A stretch of 64,000 nucleotides of DNA, taken from contig CP136495.1 of assembly GCA_032768795.1 (NCBI GenBank), forward strand, positions 746,501 to 810,500. The letters are read 5' to 3'. The notes beneath the pieces are model-generated. The model was not told the DNA's origin, searched no databases, and worked only from the letters and a program-made list of their open reading frames with translations. This stretch comes from Tremella fuciformis (lineage: Eukaryota > Basidiomycota > Tremellomycetes > Tremellales > Tremellaceae). This document shows, one piece after another, positions 39,471 to 50,108 of this stretch (positions are counted from its first letter, which is position 1; the number at the start of each line of letters is the position of its first letter). A program made the position numbers and the translations under genes.

Positions 39471-41001
39471 ATGATCCCCACAACCAAGCTCTTCCCCCTC
39501 CTCTCCGCCCTCGCTCTCACGGCCATCGCCCTGACAGCCCTCGAGGCCGCGCCCGTATGTCCCTCGGACCCTTCCAAGGCTTTGCGCTGGCTGACAGACA
39601 GGGCGCGCTGGCAAAACCTCACGGTGCCCGTCACGTCGATCATCACAGGCACCTCGCCGCCCGAAAGGGTATCTTCAAGGAAGTGAAGAAGCGCTCAAAG
39701 ACCATCAAGAGGGGCGCAGACGGATCGCAGTGCCGCGTCAAGGGCCAGACGTACTCGCCCTCGGGAGCAGTGGCAGCTGCCACGGCCACGTCGAGCTCCG
39801 AAGTGGCCATCACTACGTCCTCCACGCCCGCATGGACCGACGCGTACACCACCTCCGCGACAGTGCAGAATGACTGGGCGACCGCGACGTCGTCCTCGAC
39901 CTGGGTCGCCCCGGCCTCGTCTTCCCCCGCGTCTTCTGGCTCTTCCGGGTCTGGCGCGACCGGCGGATCTGACACGTCGGGCACGAACGCCGGCAGCAAG
40001 TTTGGTCTGGGATGGCCAAACGGCAACTGGGCCACCAGCGGCGAGCCCAGCTATGTGGGCAACTACATTGGCTCCAAGTCGAGCTGGTACTATACCTGGA
40101 ACCCGACTAGCATCGGCTCTGCGGACTCTTTGTGATTGACCTGCTCTGCCTCCCGTAGCGAGTGCTGACCTAAGGGGCATTGAGTTTGTGCCGATGCTAT
40201 GGGGTCCGAACCAGGTGGCCGAGTGGTGGGCTTCGCAGGCTGTGTGGCCCAGCAGCGTCAAGAACGCTCTCTTCTTCAACGTGGGTCGAATTCCCCCTCG
40301 CTCAAACGTGCCGGTGCTGAGAGCAGGAACCCAACGAGGTCTCACAATGCAACATGGGCGCCGGTGATGCCGTATCGTACTGGATGAATGATTTCGCGCC
40401 TGTGCGCGCATCCAAGGGCATCTCGCTCGGCGGCGCAGCCACCACCAATGCCCCTTCGGGCTTGCAGTGGATCCAGGAGTTCCAGACCCTTTGCACGCAG
40501 TACGGCAACTCGGCCGCCGACTGTCAGATGGAGTGAGCCTCACGATGACATTGTGGATCGTGATGAGAGTTGACACCCAGCTTTGTGCCCATTCACTGGT
40601 ACTCGACCGACCTGAACGAGTTCCAATCCTACGTGTCCAACTTCCACGCGCAGACTGGGCTGGACATCTGGATCACCGAGTACGCATGCCAGTCGTTCTC
40701 CGGCGGCGCCCAGTGCTCGGACGGCGACAGTGAGTCTCGCCTCTCGTAGTAGGGGAATGTGAGCCAAGCTGACGACTAGCGTGGAACCTCCACCAGAGCA
40801 TGGCCGCGTGGTTCGACTCGCAAGACTACGTCAAGCGATACTCGCCGTTCGGCGTCATGGAGAACCTGCAAGGCGTCAACGAGGCCAACGCGCTCATGGA
40901 CACGTCGGGCGGTATCACCTCGTTGGGATCTTGGGTGAGTGACGAGCCGCAGCTCATGTTCGGGGGATGGAGCTGAGCAGCAGTACATCTACAGCGCATA
41001 G
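39471..41001 (+). CDS. secreted GH128 (Asl1-like) beta-glucanase
   Basis: Exons 39471-39554, 39602-40131, 40175-40280, 40327-40532, 40581-40729, 40780-40934, 40981-41001; 416 aa. Exon 1 encodes a signal peptide (LFPLLSALALTAIALTAL-EAAP). Then a basic stretch (KKRSKTIKRG, possible Kex2-like processing), a Ser/Thr-rich linker likely O-glycosylated, and the catalytic part from KFGLGWPNGNWA: SSWYYTWNP, GIEFVPMLWG, FFNEPNE with the acid/base Glu, FVPIHWYS, and LDIWITEYACQ with the nucleophile Glu. Family: Asl1-like glycosyl hydrolases cleaving beta-1,3-glucan in fungal cell walls. Site: cell wall or secreted. The last acceptor may be 40980 or 40983 (adds or drops one Gln). Confidence 0.9.
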
Positions 41002-41306
41002 CCACCAAGTGTGGCGAGTCTGAGTCCCACATCTACCTGTGCAATATCACGCCATCAAGCGCCGGCTCGACGCCGGCGATATGCCTCCAAGCAAGTCTCG
41101 AAGTAATGCATACAACGGACATGGACTGTCATGAATGTCAATTCAACTCATGCCTGCGTGCGATGGCTATTCTCACCCGCTCATACTCACCAATCTGACA
41201 CCGTCTCGGCCTCGCCTCTCCCGTGCTTCAGACTGAAGGCCGCAAAGGAGTGTCGCGTCCCTCTTGAACTCCTTTCCCGCCTTCAACCTCCTGCAACGCC
41301 CCGGCG

Positions 41307-42988
41307 ATGCCGCCCCTGGTGCCCCTGTACCCGCCCCGCTCTTCTGGGCCAAGAACAGAAGAGACTCTTGAGACAAAACCACCGCCGCTTTACCATTCGT
41401 CACTGCCCAAGTGCAGAATGCGGTACAGCAACCTATGGCCGTCGTTCGCGCCACTGTCATGGGCTGACATGCTCCACTGCGTCAAGCTGCGCAACCCCTT
41501 CGCTCCCTGGCCCGAATCCAGCGTCGAAAAAGACAAGGACCAGCCTGAAGACGCAACAGGCATGCCACGGGTCATCATGCCTGATTTCCTGTATCGCTCT
41601 CGCACGCCATCGGTCGTCAAGCTCCTCGTGGCCAGCGAAGCAAGGGTGACCTGGCTCGGGCACGCCACTGTGTACCTTCGCATACCGAGTCGAGCTGGCT
41701 TCATTGGCATCCTCTTCGATCCTATCTTTTCGGCGAGGTGCTCTCCCCTGCCAATTGGGCCGAAGAGACTGTTGCCCCCGGCGTGTCAGGTCGAGCAGCT
41801 CCCGCGCGTCGACGCGGTGTTGATCTCGCACGATCACTGTGAGTCTCCAAGTTTCCGAGTTGCCCTGCTCTGGTAACAGTCTCCACTGTGCAATGCTGTC
41901 GAGCGAAGGGGCGTGGTGGGCTGACTGAAGATGATCATCTGGACAAAGCGTCGATATTGCAATTGGAGCAACACCATCCGTGTGTGCAATACCTTGTCCC
42001 CGCCGGTGTGAAGGCCATTCTGCTTCGATGGGGCGTCGACGCCGGACGTATACACGAGCTGGGCTGGTGGGGCGAAACGACTCTCACGTTTGCGTTCGAC
42101 GCCTCTCCTCTGTCCGCGGACAAACTTGGTGCTGTGCCAGTTGCTCCTCAAGCTACTAAAGATGTGATCGACTTCCCACCGACCTTCGTGGATCCGTTTG
42201 TCAAAGCGGCTGGGGCGGATCTTCATGCGATTGACAAGCCGTGTAGTCCCAAGTCTGTGCCGCTGGTGCGTACGGACACCGAGACGACGCTCGTGGAGCC
42301 TCCTGCGCCCGTTGTATCGAAGGATTCAGACCTGGGGATACGCTTCATCTGCACGCCTGCGCAACACCACTCGGGACGCGGTATCCTCTCACAGGGCTCG
42401 ACGCTCTGGTGTTCGTGGATGGTAGAATGGTCCGTCGCCCCAGATCACGCGCAGCGAGTCTTCTTCGCAGGGTATGTCCATTCACAACCAGATCCAGCTG
42501 AGTCATAGTGACACTGGGTACCGCTCCACTGCTGACGGACCGACAAACCCTATCTACAAGCGTGAGTTACTGCTCGATCTCTGCTCGTGCCTCGCCGCTC
42601 TGATGCCGCAGATATGCGTGCTGCCTACGGCGCGCCAGACCTCGCGCTGCTGCCCATTGCGCCGGGGTCCGTCTTGCCTTACATCGAGCGCCTACTGCCC
42701 TTCATCGAGATCTCGGACGACATCTGTCGGCGGCTGCATCTCACGCCGCTCGACGGGCTCGATGTCGCCAGAGACTTGGGCGCGAGGCGCGCGATAGGGG
42801 TGCACTGGGGCACGTTCGCGTCCCCGCAGAGGGCAGCTAGAACTGTGCGGACCGTCAAGGAGGTCAATCGGCTCGAGGTGGTCAGCAGCAGATCGGTTCG
42901 GAACGGCCTGGACGACGAGCCGACATCAACCTCGGCCTCGGTGATGGGGATGCAGATAGGCCATGTCGGTCAGACTTGGACGGTCTGA
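41307..42988 (+). CDS. NAPE-PLD-like metallo-beta-lactamase-fold hydrolase
   Basis: Exons 41307-41838, 41931-42471, 42509-42561, 42612-42988; 500 aa. Family role: hydrolysis of N-acyl-phosphatidylethanolamine to N-acylethanolamine, using two zinc ions. Visible: YSNLWPSF near the start, VTWLGHATVYLRI, ILFDPIFSARCSPLPIGPKR, then SHDHYDHLD across the first intron (H-x-H-x-D-H zinc motif), IHELGWWGE, CTPAQHHSGRG (third His), RVFFAGDTGYR across the second intron (bridging Asp), APDLALLPI, and AIGVHWGTF (last His). All metal ligands are present, so it should be active. The start ATG 41307 is the first in frame but its N-terminal 40 residues are not conserved-looking. No signal peptide; membrane association is expected by family. 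Confidence 0.9.
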
Positions 42989-45437
42989 GCGGTCGAGCGA
43001 CGGCCAAGAAAGGGTACGGAGCAGCGATCGTCGTGGCGCGTGGAGGATCGGCGTCCATCGCCAGTGCCAATTAGTCGATAGACACAATAGCCAACCAGCT
43101 AGCACAATACAAATCACGACCACAGAAGGGCGGGCATGCGTGACCGCCCGCAGGGATGAGTCAACCTGTTACGACACGCCACGACGTTTCCGGTCGACTG
43201 GGCCGTGGGCGATCCGTATCTTCCTTCGATCGAGCGGGTCGGGCGGGTCTTGTTCTGCCTTCTGACGCTTCATAAAGATGTCGGACTCGGGCCGGAAGCT
43301 ATCTATTATCCGCAGCCCGAGGCTTACGAGCATGACGGGAAGCGATTATGTGCTTCAACAACAGCAGCGGCAGAGCAGCAGCGCGATCCCGTGGCGTGGC
43401 AGTGGCGTTCGGTCTCGCTTCTCAAATCGATTCCGAGTGCAGCACTGGTCCTGGATCTCGTACGACCACCTACCTACCTACCGCATTCTGCGATCATCCC
43501 AAAGAGAGGCGTCAGGGAGGGTGTAAGCGTACGGAGGATCCAGCAAACCTCTTTTCTATTCGCATCCTCTCTCTCTTGCTGTGTCTCTCCCCTTTCTCGC
43601 GATCTCCCCGGGAGACGGGATCGCAATTGCCCTGCTGCTGCTCCTGCTGCCCCGCGCGTGGTGACGTAACCCTCGACCTCCGAAGTGGCGCAGAACAGCC
43701 GATAGCGGCTTGCCGGCATGACGGCCTCATCCTCACCGGTAACTCGTCGGACGTCGGGTGACCGACCGACACCAGAGAAGAGGGCGACACGTCGTACTAT
43801 CCGTATCAGCAATTCCTGAGTTGTCATCCTCCGAGATCGACTCTGGTCAGTTGGGAGGAAGGTCGGGAAGGCAGCGGTGAGAAGTAGTACGCGTTCCTGA
43901 CGGATTCCACTGATATTCGCCCCTTTTGACCCTGAACCACAGGCCTGTTGGCTGGGTGCTGATGAGGTGATGCTGCTATTCCGGTGGCCATGCATGCTGG
44001 GTGTGTGGTGCAGACTGGTCATCCCCTCTGTTTCTCTTTCTCTCTTGAATGCCATTCAGAAACGTAGGGTGAGACAGACCGGGTCGACGTGAACCGCTTG
44101 GGCCGGCCAGTCAATTACCGCGTGCGCGCGCTTGCGCTCTTCGAGGGGACCCCCATTCTCTTGGCCGATCGATAACACTGTTGTCACTCTCCACGCGGTC
44201 TGTTGTATCTCTGTCCACCGCTGGCTCGGTCCTCCAACCCGCGCAACGCACGCACGCACACGCGCATACCTTCCGCCCTGTCCCGACCTATCTTGAGCTG
44301 CGCTGCCGACAACACCGATCAGCGGATCAATCCTCCTCCACCTCCCACTGGTGTCTTGTGGCGAGGTCACCGAGCCGCGTGATACCACACCTCTTTGTCT
44401 TGTCGCGACCCCTCCTCGCGCCCCTCGCTTCGCCCCCTTTGCACATAGCTTAGTCTCCGACGTCCACCTTTGCCATAGTGGTCGTCAAGGACCGACTTTG
44501 CGGTAACGATCCAACGGGAAAGAGACACGACGCCCCGCCCTGACGGATCGAACGAAGCATCTCGACCTCCTTTGCCCCTTGTTGGCTGTTGTTTTTTTCT
44601 TGTGCCTCGACGCACGGGGACCTGCTGATCGCCCTGCCCTACCGCGCGCCCTCGCAACTAGCAATCAGCCAATAAACAACAATCTCACACTTGGGCTGTT
44701 GCGATATCGCTCAAAGACACTAGTAGGCAGATTGCGACACTCGATCCAAACGCAAGCGACACAATCTCCAGTCGAGTCGTCCTTCCAAGCGACGTTGCTT
44801 CGCGACTGCAAGTGGCCGTCACGGCAGTGATCAGGAGGGAAGGCAGAAGAAGCAAAGGCCCCGTCTCAAAGGCGATCAACGCGCCCCGGGGGATCTACAT
44901 CCGAGACGTCGCTGAGCGATCCGGGCGCCTTCCCATTCCGTCCGACGACAGCGGGCGGATCTTGCTCGAGCGTAGCGCGCTATAGCACAGCATAGCACGG
45001 CACGGCTCAGTGCAGCCAGCACGGACGCCGAGCCCTCGCGCTATCGCTATCCTCCGAGCTTTCCGAAGCCCCTTGCCCCGTCCCGTCTCTCCCGGCGCGC
45101 CCTCTCCTCACGACGAAACGGATCGAGGCGACCTCGACAAGCAGGACGACGGCAGCGAGCTCGACACAAGGAAGGCGTCCACCGCATCCTCGCACAGCAT
45201 CGGCAGGCGCACTCGCACCCGCGCCTGAGCGCCTTCTCGGATGGCCAACAGAGGCATCGACACGCGAAGCCCAATCCCGGATTCGTCCCCTCCGTCCATT
45301 CTCCTTTTCCCCGTCTTAGCGTCATAGCCTGTCCAAGGCGGCGCCGGCGGCGACGGCCCCTGCCTCTGCTTCCTGCAGACATCGGCAGCGCGCGCTTGAC
45401 GAGGCAGCAGCGGCAGCGTCGTCGTCGACGCCCCATC
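42989..45437. other. no supported gene; long upstream region of the Zn2Cys6 factor
   Basis: About 2.4 kb with frames on both strands (for example 43205-43669 plus, 43474-44055 minus) but none with domains, introns or clear bias. CT-rich runs and ACGCACGCACACGCGCAT near 44248-44267 are seen. Likely holds the promoter and a long leader of the factor at 45438. Confidence 0.55.
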
Positions 45438-48241
45438 ATGACCTCGCTCGCGGGCCCAAACCGTCCTTTGCTTTACTCATCCTCGCGCGCACCTTCGTCC
45501 GCATACATGAACTCGGTCTACCCCGCGACCCCATCTGCCCCTGCTGCCCCCGGTCACATTTCCATTCCAGCCGCCGTCGGCCCCTCCACCGCCGGCGCCG
45601 CCGTCGTCGCTACCGCCACTGCCTTTCGTGCTGGCGCAACGCCTTTTGGCCAAGGGCGAGGGCCGCTCCAAGGTGAAAGCACGTCCCATGCGCCCTTTAC
45701 CGCGCGGCCTTGGTCTTTGTCGTCTTCGGCCTCGTCGTCCTCGTCTTCGCCTAGCTCTGCAGGCTCAAAGTCGTCATCCCACCGCCCCGTCTCCGTGCCC
45801 GACACCGTCACCACAGGTCCTTCGGCCTCTCCAACGGCGGCTTCTTTTCCTGCTTCGGCTTCCGGCAAAGGCATCGCGGATCCTCCTCTCGCCTCCCTCG
45901 ACAGGATCCCGCAGTCCCCGACCACCCCTGATCACCGAATCACATCGGAAGAATCAGCCTCTCATCCCGCCCGCCCTCGCTCTCGGCGATCCCCATCGAC
46001 AGCGAGATCAGCACCGACATCACCACAGAAACCAACATCAGCAACAACCGCGTCATACGCATCAGCGCCAGCGCCTTCTGCGCCCTCGCTCGGCGGCTAC
46101 GGCCACGCAGGTACCGCTAGCCTTGCCGCAGGCACACTAACACCAAGCGAACCGTCTAAACCATCCGTCACGCCGTCCGGACACACGTCTTGGTCGTCGT
46201 CCACATCAACTCGTCCATCGACACATCCTCCGCGTCGCACCACACTCTCGCAAATCTTTCCCGGCCCTGCCCGCTGGAAAGACACAAATAAGCCCACAAA
46301 CGTACCGAGGCCCTGCGACGTGCCGCTCGAGAAACTCGCAGAAATGCACAAGGCGTATGCCGATGCAGCGGCAGCGCCGGTCGTGCCAGAGCCTTCGCGA
46401 GTCGTGTCGCCTTCCCCCTCGGTCAACAGCGCCACACGAGAGCCGACACCTCGTCCCAACTCGCAGGTAGGCGGCGGCGGTGGACCCGGACAACCCCCCG
46501 ATGATCTGCGGCCATTGTCGACATCGCCAAGAATACCGCCGGCACCGACCAGCTTGAAAAACTTGGTTCATCCCGAGAACGACGAGGGCCCGTCGCCGAA
46601 ACGACCCCGTCCGACCCTGCCGCCACTCGACAGGCGTTTTCTCGAACGCGATCCGCAAGGTCCGCGCTCCGCTTCTCCCCTTAAGCCCCCGACGCCGTGG
46701 CAGACCCAGCCGCGCCCTCCATCTGCCGGCTCGTCAAGAAGCTTTCCGCAGACAAGCACATTTTCCCCACCGCCCAGCGCGTCGGCAGCACCATCCGCAC
46801 GGACTACGCTTTTGACCCCAGCCGACCACGTCAGGCGAATCCCAGTCGTCCCGGCATCCGCTACTGATTATTCGTGAGTGACGCTTAGTTGATACGCACA
46901 ATCTGACCAGCAGCTTTCCTCCGCGTGCCACACACTACGCTGGAACCTCTCGAATACCTGAACAGAGCAGAGAATATGACCACCCTCGAGCGGCTGTGCC
47001 ACAGCGGCACTGGGGCCCGTCGCCTGCCCATGGCGCACGGTCTGTCCGGAAATACTCGGCGGACGACGCGTGGTTCGCCATCCGCGATATCGAGAGGGAC
47101 ACGCGTGGCTGGTCGATAGAACGTCTGGACGCGTATCGTCTTGGCAAAGAGGACGCCATCAAGGGTTTGGAGGAAGGAATGGTCGGTATCAAAGGGCAAC
47201 AATGTGAGTCATTCGGCTGATCGCCCTGTGTCTCTCGTCCCTGTCTCATGTCTCATCTCCCGTTCGGAACCTCGGCGCTCATGATCAGATCATCGGCCCT
47301 TTTTCGTCAAACATGACATCCCCCTGTCGGGTGCACCTATCCCTTCTTCAGAACCAGGACGGCGGGTCCATCCGCCAGCCCGGGCACCCGTCCCGTCCAG
47401 TCCTCACCCGCTGGCAAACCTCTTCTCTTCACCATCCTCTCCCTCGTCTTCTCGCGCACCGCCGCTGCCTCCTGTCTATGGCCGGTCTCACTCGCTCGAC
47501 GCGGGTCAGCCGTCTTATCTCCCACACCTGTCTCCTTCTGCGCATTATGCCGTCTACCCGCCGCCGCGCTCTCCTCATCCGCCGTTGCAGCTGTCTGGCC
47601 CGCGTCATCTCCAGGAGGACCCGTACTATCCTTCCATACCTGCTCCTTCGCCCTCCACCGTCCATCCGCCCAGCAGAGATCGGCGCAACCCTGGCCCGCT
47701 CTACACGACCGGCTACTCCGCGTCCATGGGACTGGCCGGCCCGCACCCCCAAGGCAACCTATCGCGCTCGACCTCTCTGGCCAATCTGCGCACCTTCGAC
47801 CTGCCTATGATTTACCGGCCCACGGCCACGCATCCCCGCTCCCCGACCGCAGCCTCCGATTCCGGCGGTGGCTCCTCGTCGGTGGAGCGCGACCGAGATC
47901 GCGAGCGCAGGCCTCGCCAAGCCATCTCTTGCTTCTCCTGCAGGAAGCGCAAGCTTCGGTGCGACGGCATCAAGCCGTGCATGCAGTGCACGCGTCGCGG
48001 CGAAGACGCGAGCTGCGACTATGCCCCCGAGGTGCGCCGCAGGGGGAAGGGCAAGCGCCCCATGGGGGAAGGCAGCGAAGGCGTCGAGAGCATGTCCCCG
48101 CTCACAGAAGACAAACCTCTCGTCGAAGGCGATGCGGCTGCAGAGAGATCGGCGGACCGGCCCGAGGTCTCGGAAGGGGGAGGGTCAGGGGAGCGACCGG
48201 CAGTGGACATTGGATCGCCCATCCCAGACGAGGTCGACTGA
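45438..48241 (+). CDS. Zn2Cys6 transcription factor with C-terminal zinc cluster
   Basis: Exons 45438-46873, 46914-47203, 47289-48241; 892 aa, phases agree. The first 480 residues are disordered and Ser/Pro/Thr/Ala-rich, a typical activation region. A WFAIRDIERDTRGWSIERL segment follows (about 515-540), which looks folded and is unrecognised. The binuclear cluster is CFSCRKRKLRCDGIKPC then CTRRGEDASC, near residue 785-810, followed by RRRGKGKR and an acidic tail. The six Cys have normal spacing (CX2CX6CX5CX2CX6C). In most fungal family members this cluster is N-terminal; here it is about 80 residues from the end. Likely nuclear, DNA-binding. Targets unknown. Convergent with BUD13. Confidence 0.88.
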
Positions 48242-48401
48242 GTGTGTGTTGTGTCTTATTTTACCCAGGAAACCTAGCTAGTCGTACTATACAATACTTG
48301 CCCTCTTCATACCTATGATATGCTTATCTCCCTTGTCAGTGATGGATGTCAATTTTGTCAATGCGCACGGCGTCGTTAGGGTCGTCGATGTCATAGCTGC
48401 G

Positions 48402-49573
48402 CTACATATCCTCCATGCCCGCTTTGTTGTCCAAAACCTGTCTCCGTGCTGCGGCATTTTGGTACTGGAAGTATTTGACCTCGAAGCCGTTCGACCGATC
48501 TGAATCTCAGCTCTATCACGTTGTCGCCAAGCTGGGCACGTACCGACGCCATCCCACCGGAACCCAGGAGGGATGCCGAATCGATTTGGGGCGTAGGAGC
48601 CTTTATACGTCGGTCTCCTAGGTCCCTTCTTCTTCCTCCTCTGCACATTTCAGCTCACTCATCGCAGCAGGTGAATTCGGCGCACCGTTAAGAACTCCGC
48701 AGCGGGATCGTTCCACCGCTCCACCTCCCTCAACTCCCTGTTCATCGAGCGGTCATCGGCGTAACGCGCCACGTCCGTCTCGCCAGCTTCGCGTTCCCGT
48801 GCCCGCTCCTCGTCCCTCCTCCGCCGCTGCACCAAGCCTTTGGTCCACTCTTCCCTCTCACGCGCCTTGCGTCGCTCTTCGGCCTCTTTGCGCCTCTCCT
48901 CCTCTCTCAGCTTCTCCACGTCGACTATTCGTCCGGATGCATCTCGATGTACCGTCTGACCCGGCCCGCCCTGCTCTTCTGGGGGCGGAGAGGGCGTGCG
49001 GGCCGCCGCGGCGGCTTCTGCCTCTTCGCGCAGTTGTGCGGCTGTACGCAGACCGCCTCGTCGTTTCGTCATGGGCGCGGGCGGCGCGTCGGGGTCAGGC
49101 TTGATATGTCTAGAGGGGCTCGATGGTCCGGCTTCGTTCCCCGCATCTCCATTCTCGACATTTGCTCCGTCTTCTACTTTGACGCCTCGCAGAGGTATGG
49201 ACGAGGCGGATACGGTATTCCAATTTGCGGTCGATTTGCGTACAGTCGTCAGGCCTTTGCCGACAACTGCGGTGTCAGTCCACGCAGTAAGATAAAAGGA
49301 CCGTGGTGGCGACTGACCTGGTGCATCTGCCCCTTCGAGATCGTCGTCCTCATCATTGCCCCGCCCCCACTCGTCCTCGTCCCGCATCACCAGGCCGCCG
49401 CCGGACGGAGTTCCTGCAGCGCCGCCACCGACGTAGTCTTCGTTGTGCTCGACCTTGCGCTTCTTGCGCTTCTTCTTCTGCCCATCGGCTCCGCTCGTGC
49501 TGTGTGACAGGATAATGTCCGCTTTAGGCCCCGACATGTAGCGCTGCGCGAGGTAGGCTTTGAGGTCGGACAT
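48402..49573 (-). CDS. BUD13: BUD13/Cwc26, RES-complex splicing factor
   Basis: Exons on the minus strand: 49573-49318, 49266-48686, 48640-48544, 48499-48402; 343 aa. The start [20 protein letters not shown] is a family hallmark and fixes ATG 49573 over an earlier in-frame ATG. Then [13 protein letters not shown], a low-complexity acidic middle, [16 protein letters not shown], and [20 protein letters not shown], the conserved core. A charged coiled coil with [14 protein letters not shown] follows, and the C-terminus is [20 protein letters not shown]. Role: with Snu17 and Pml1 it forms the RES complex, which helps splice introns and retain unspliced RNA. Intron 49267-49317 is 51 nt with no stop in frame. 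Divergent from NOT4. Confidence 0.93.
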
Positions 49574-49926
49574 GTTGGAGAAGTGAAACGTTCGAGCTTG
49601 TGCAAGGGGAATGCGACTTCCGTTCAGTCGTCGACTGTCCACTGCCTATGAATGCTGCACTGCTCGAGTGCGCTCCTCCTTCTTCGACTGGTCTATGTCG
49701 AGTGGAAGTGTGATTGGCGAGTCATTGCACACTCACTCAGTCCATAGTCACAGAGCTCGTTGGACACAGCAAACGGCGGTCGCCGCTCTGAGTGCATAGG
49801 GGTGGCAAAAATATACTCCCGCTGCCTCGTTCGCCATCGCCCCTCGCCCGTCCTGCCTTTACAAAAGACACTCTCAACGACGTGCCTTTGACCTCTCTCT
49901 GTGTTTGCCTCTCCCCAGCATCATCG

Positions 49927-49940
49927 CCCCCCCCCCCCCC
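49927..49940. repeat. poly-C run
   Basis: Fourteen C in a row in the 535-bp interval between the BUD13 and NOT4 start codons. Prone to sequencing error. Confidence 0.85.
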
Positions 49941-50108
49941 TCTCCTCTCAGCGCACGGCGGCGCCACACGCTTCCCTCGCGCCCCGACCACGATTCGCCC
50001 CAAGTATACGCGGCAAAGGCATATGATACCCGGTTCACAAGCCCTCTCACGAGCGCGATCATACCCCGAACTTCACGACAACGATACCATTTCCGACTTT
50101 CCTAGGCG

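Noticed and set aside
43205..44055. Frames at 43205-43669 (+) and 43474-44055 (-)
   Set aside because: They overlap on opposite strands, neither has a recognisable motif or splice support.
45477..46658. Antisense frames across the Zn2Cys6 gene
   Set aside because: Shadows of a GC-biased real coding strand.
49267..49317. Reading BUD13 through its first intron
   Set aside because: The 51 nt are in frame, but they start GTCAGT, end CTGACACCGCAG, and add residues not in the family.
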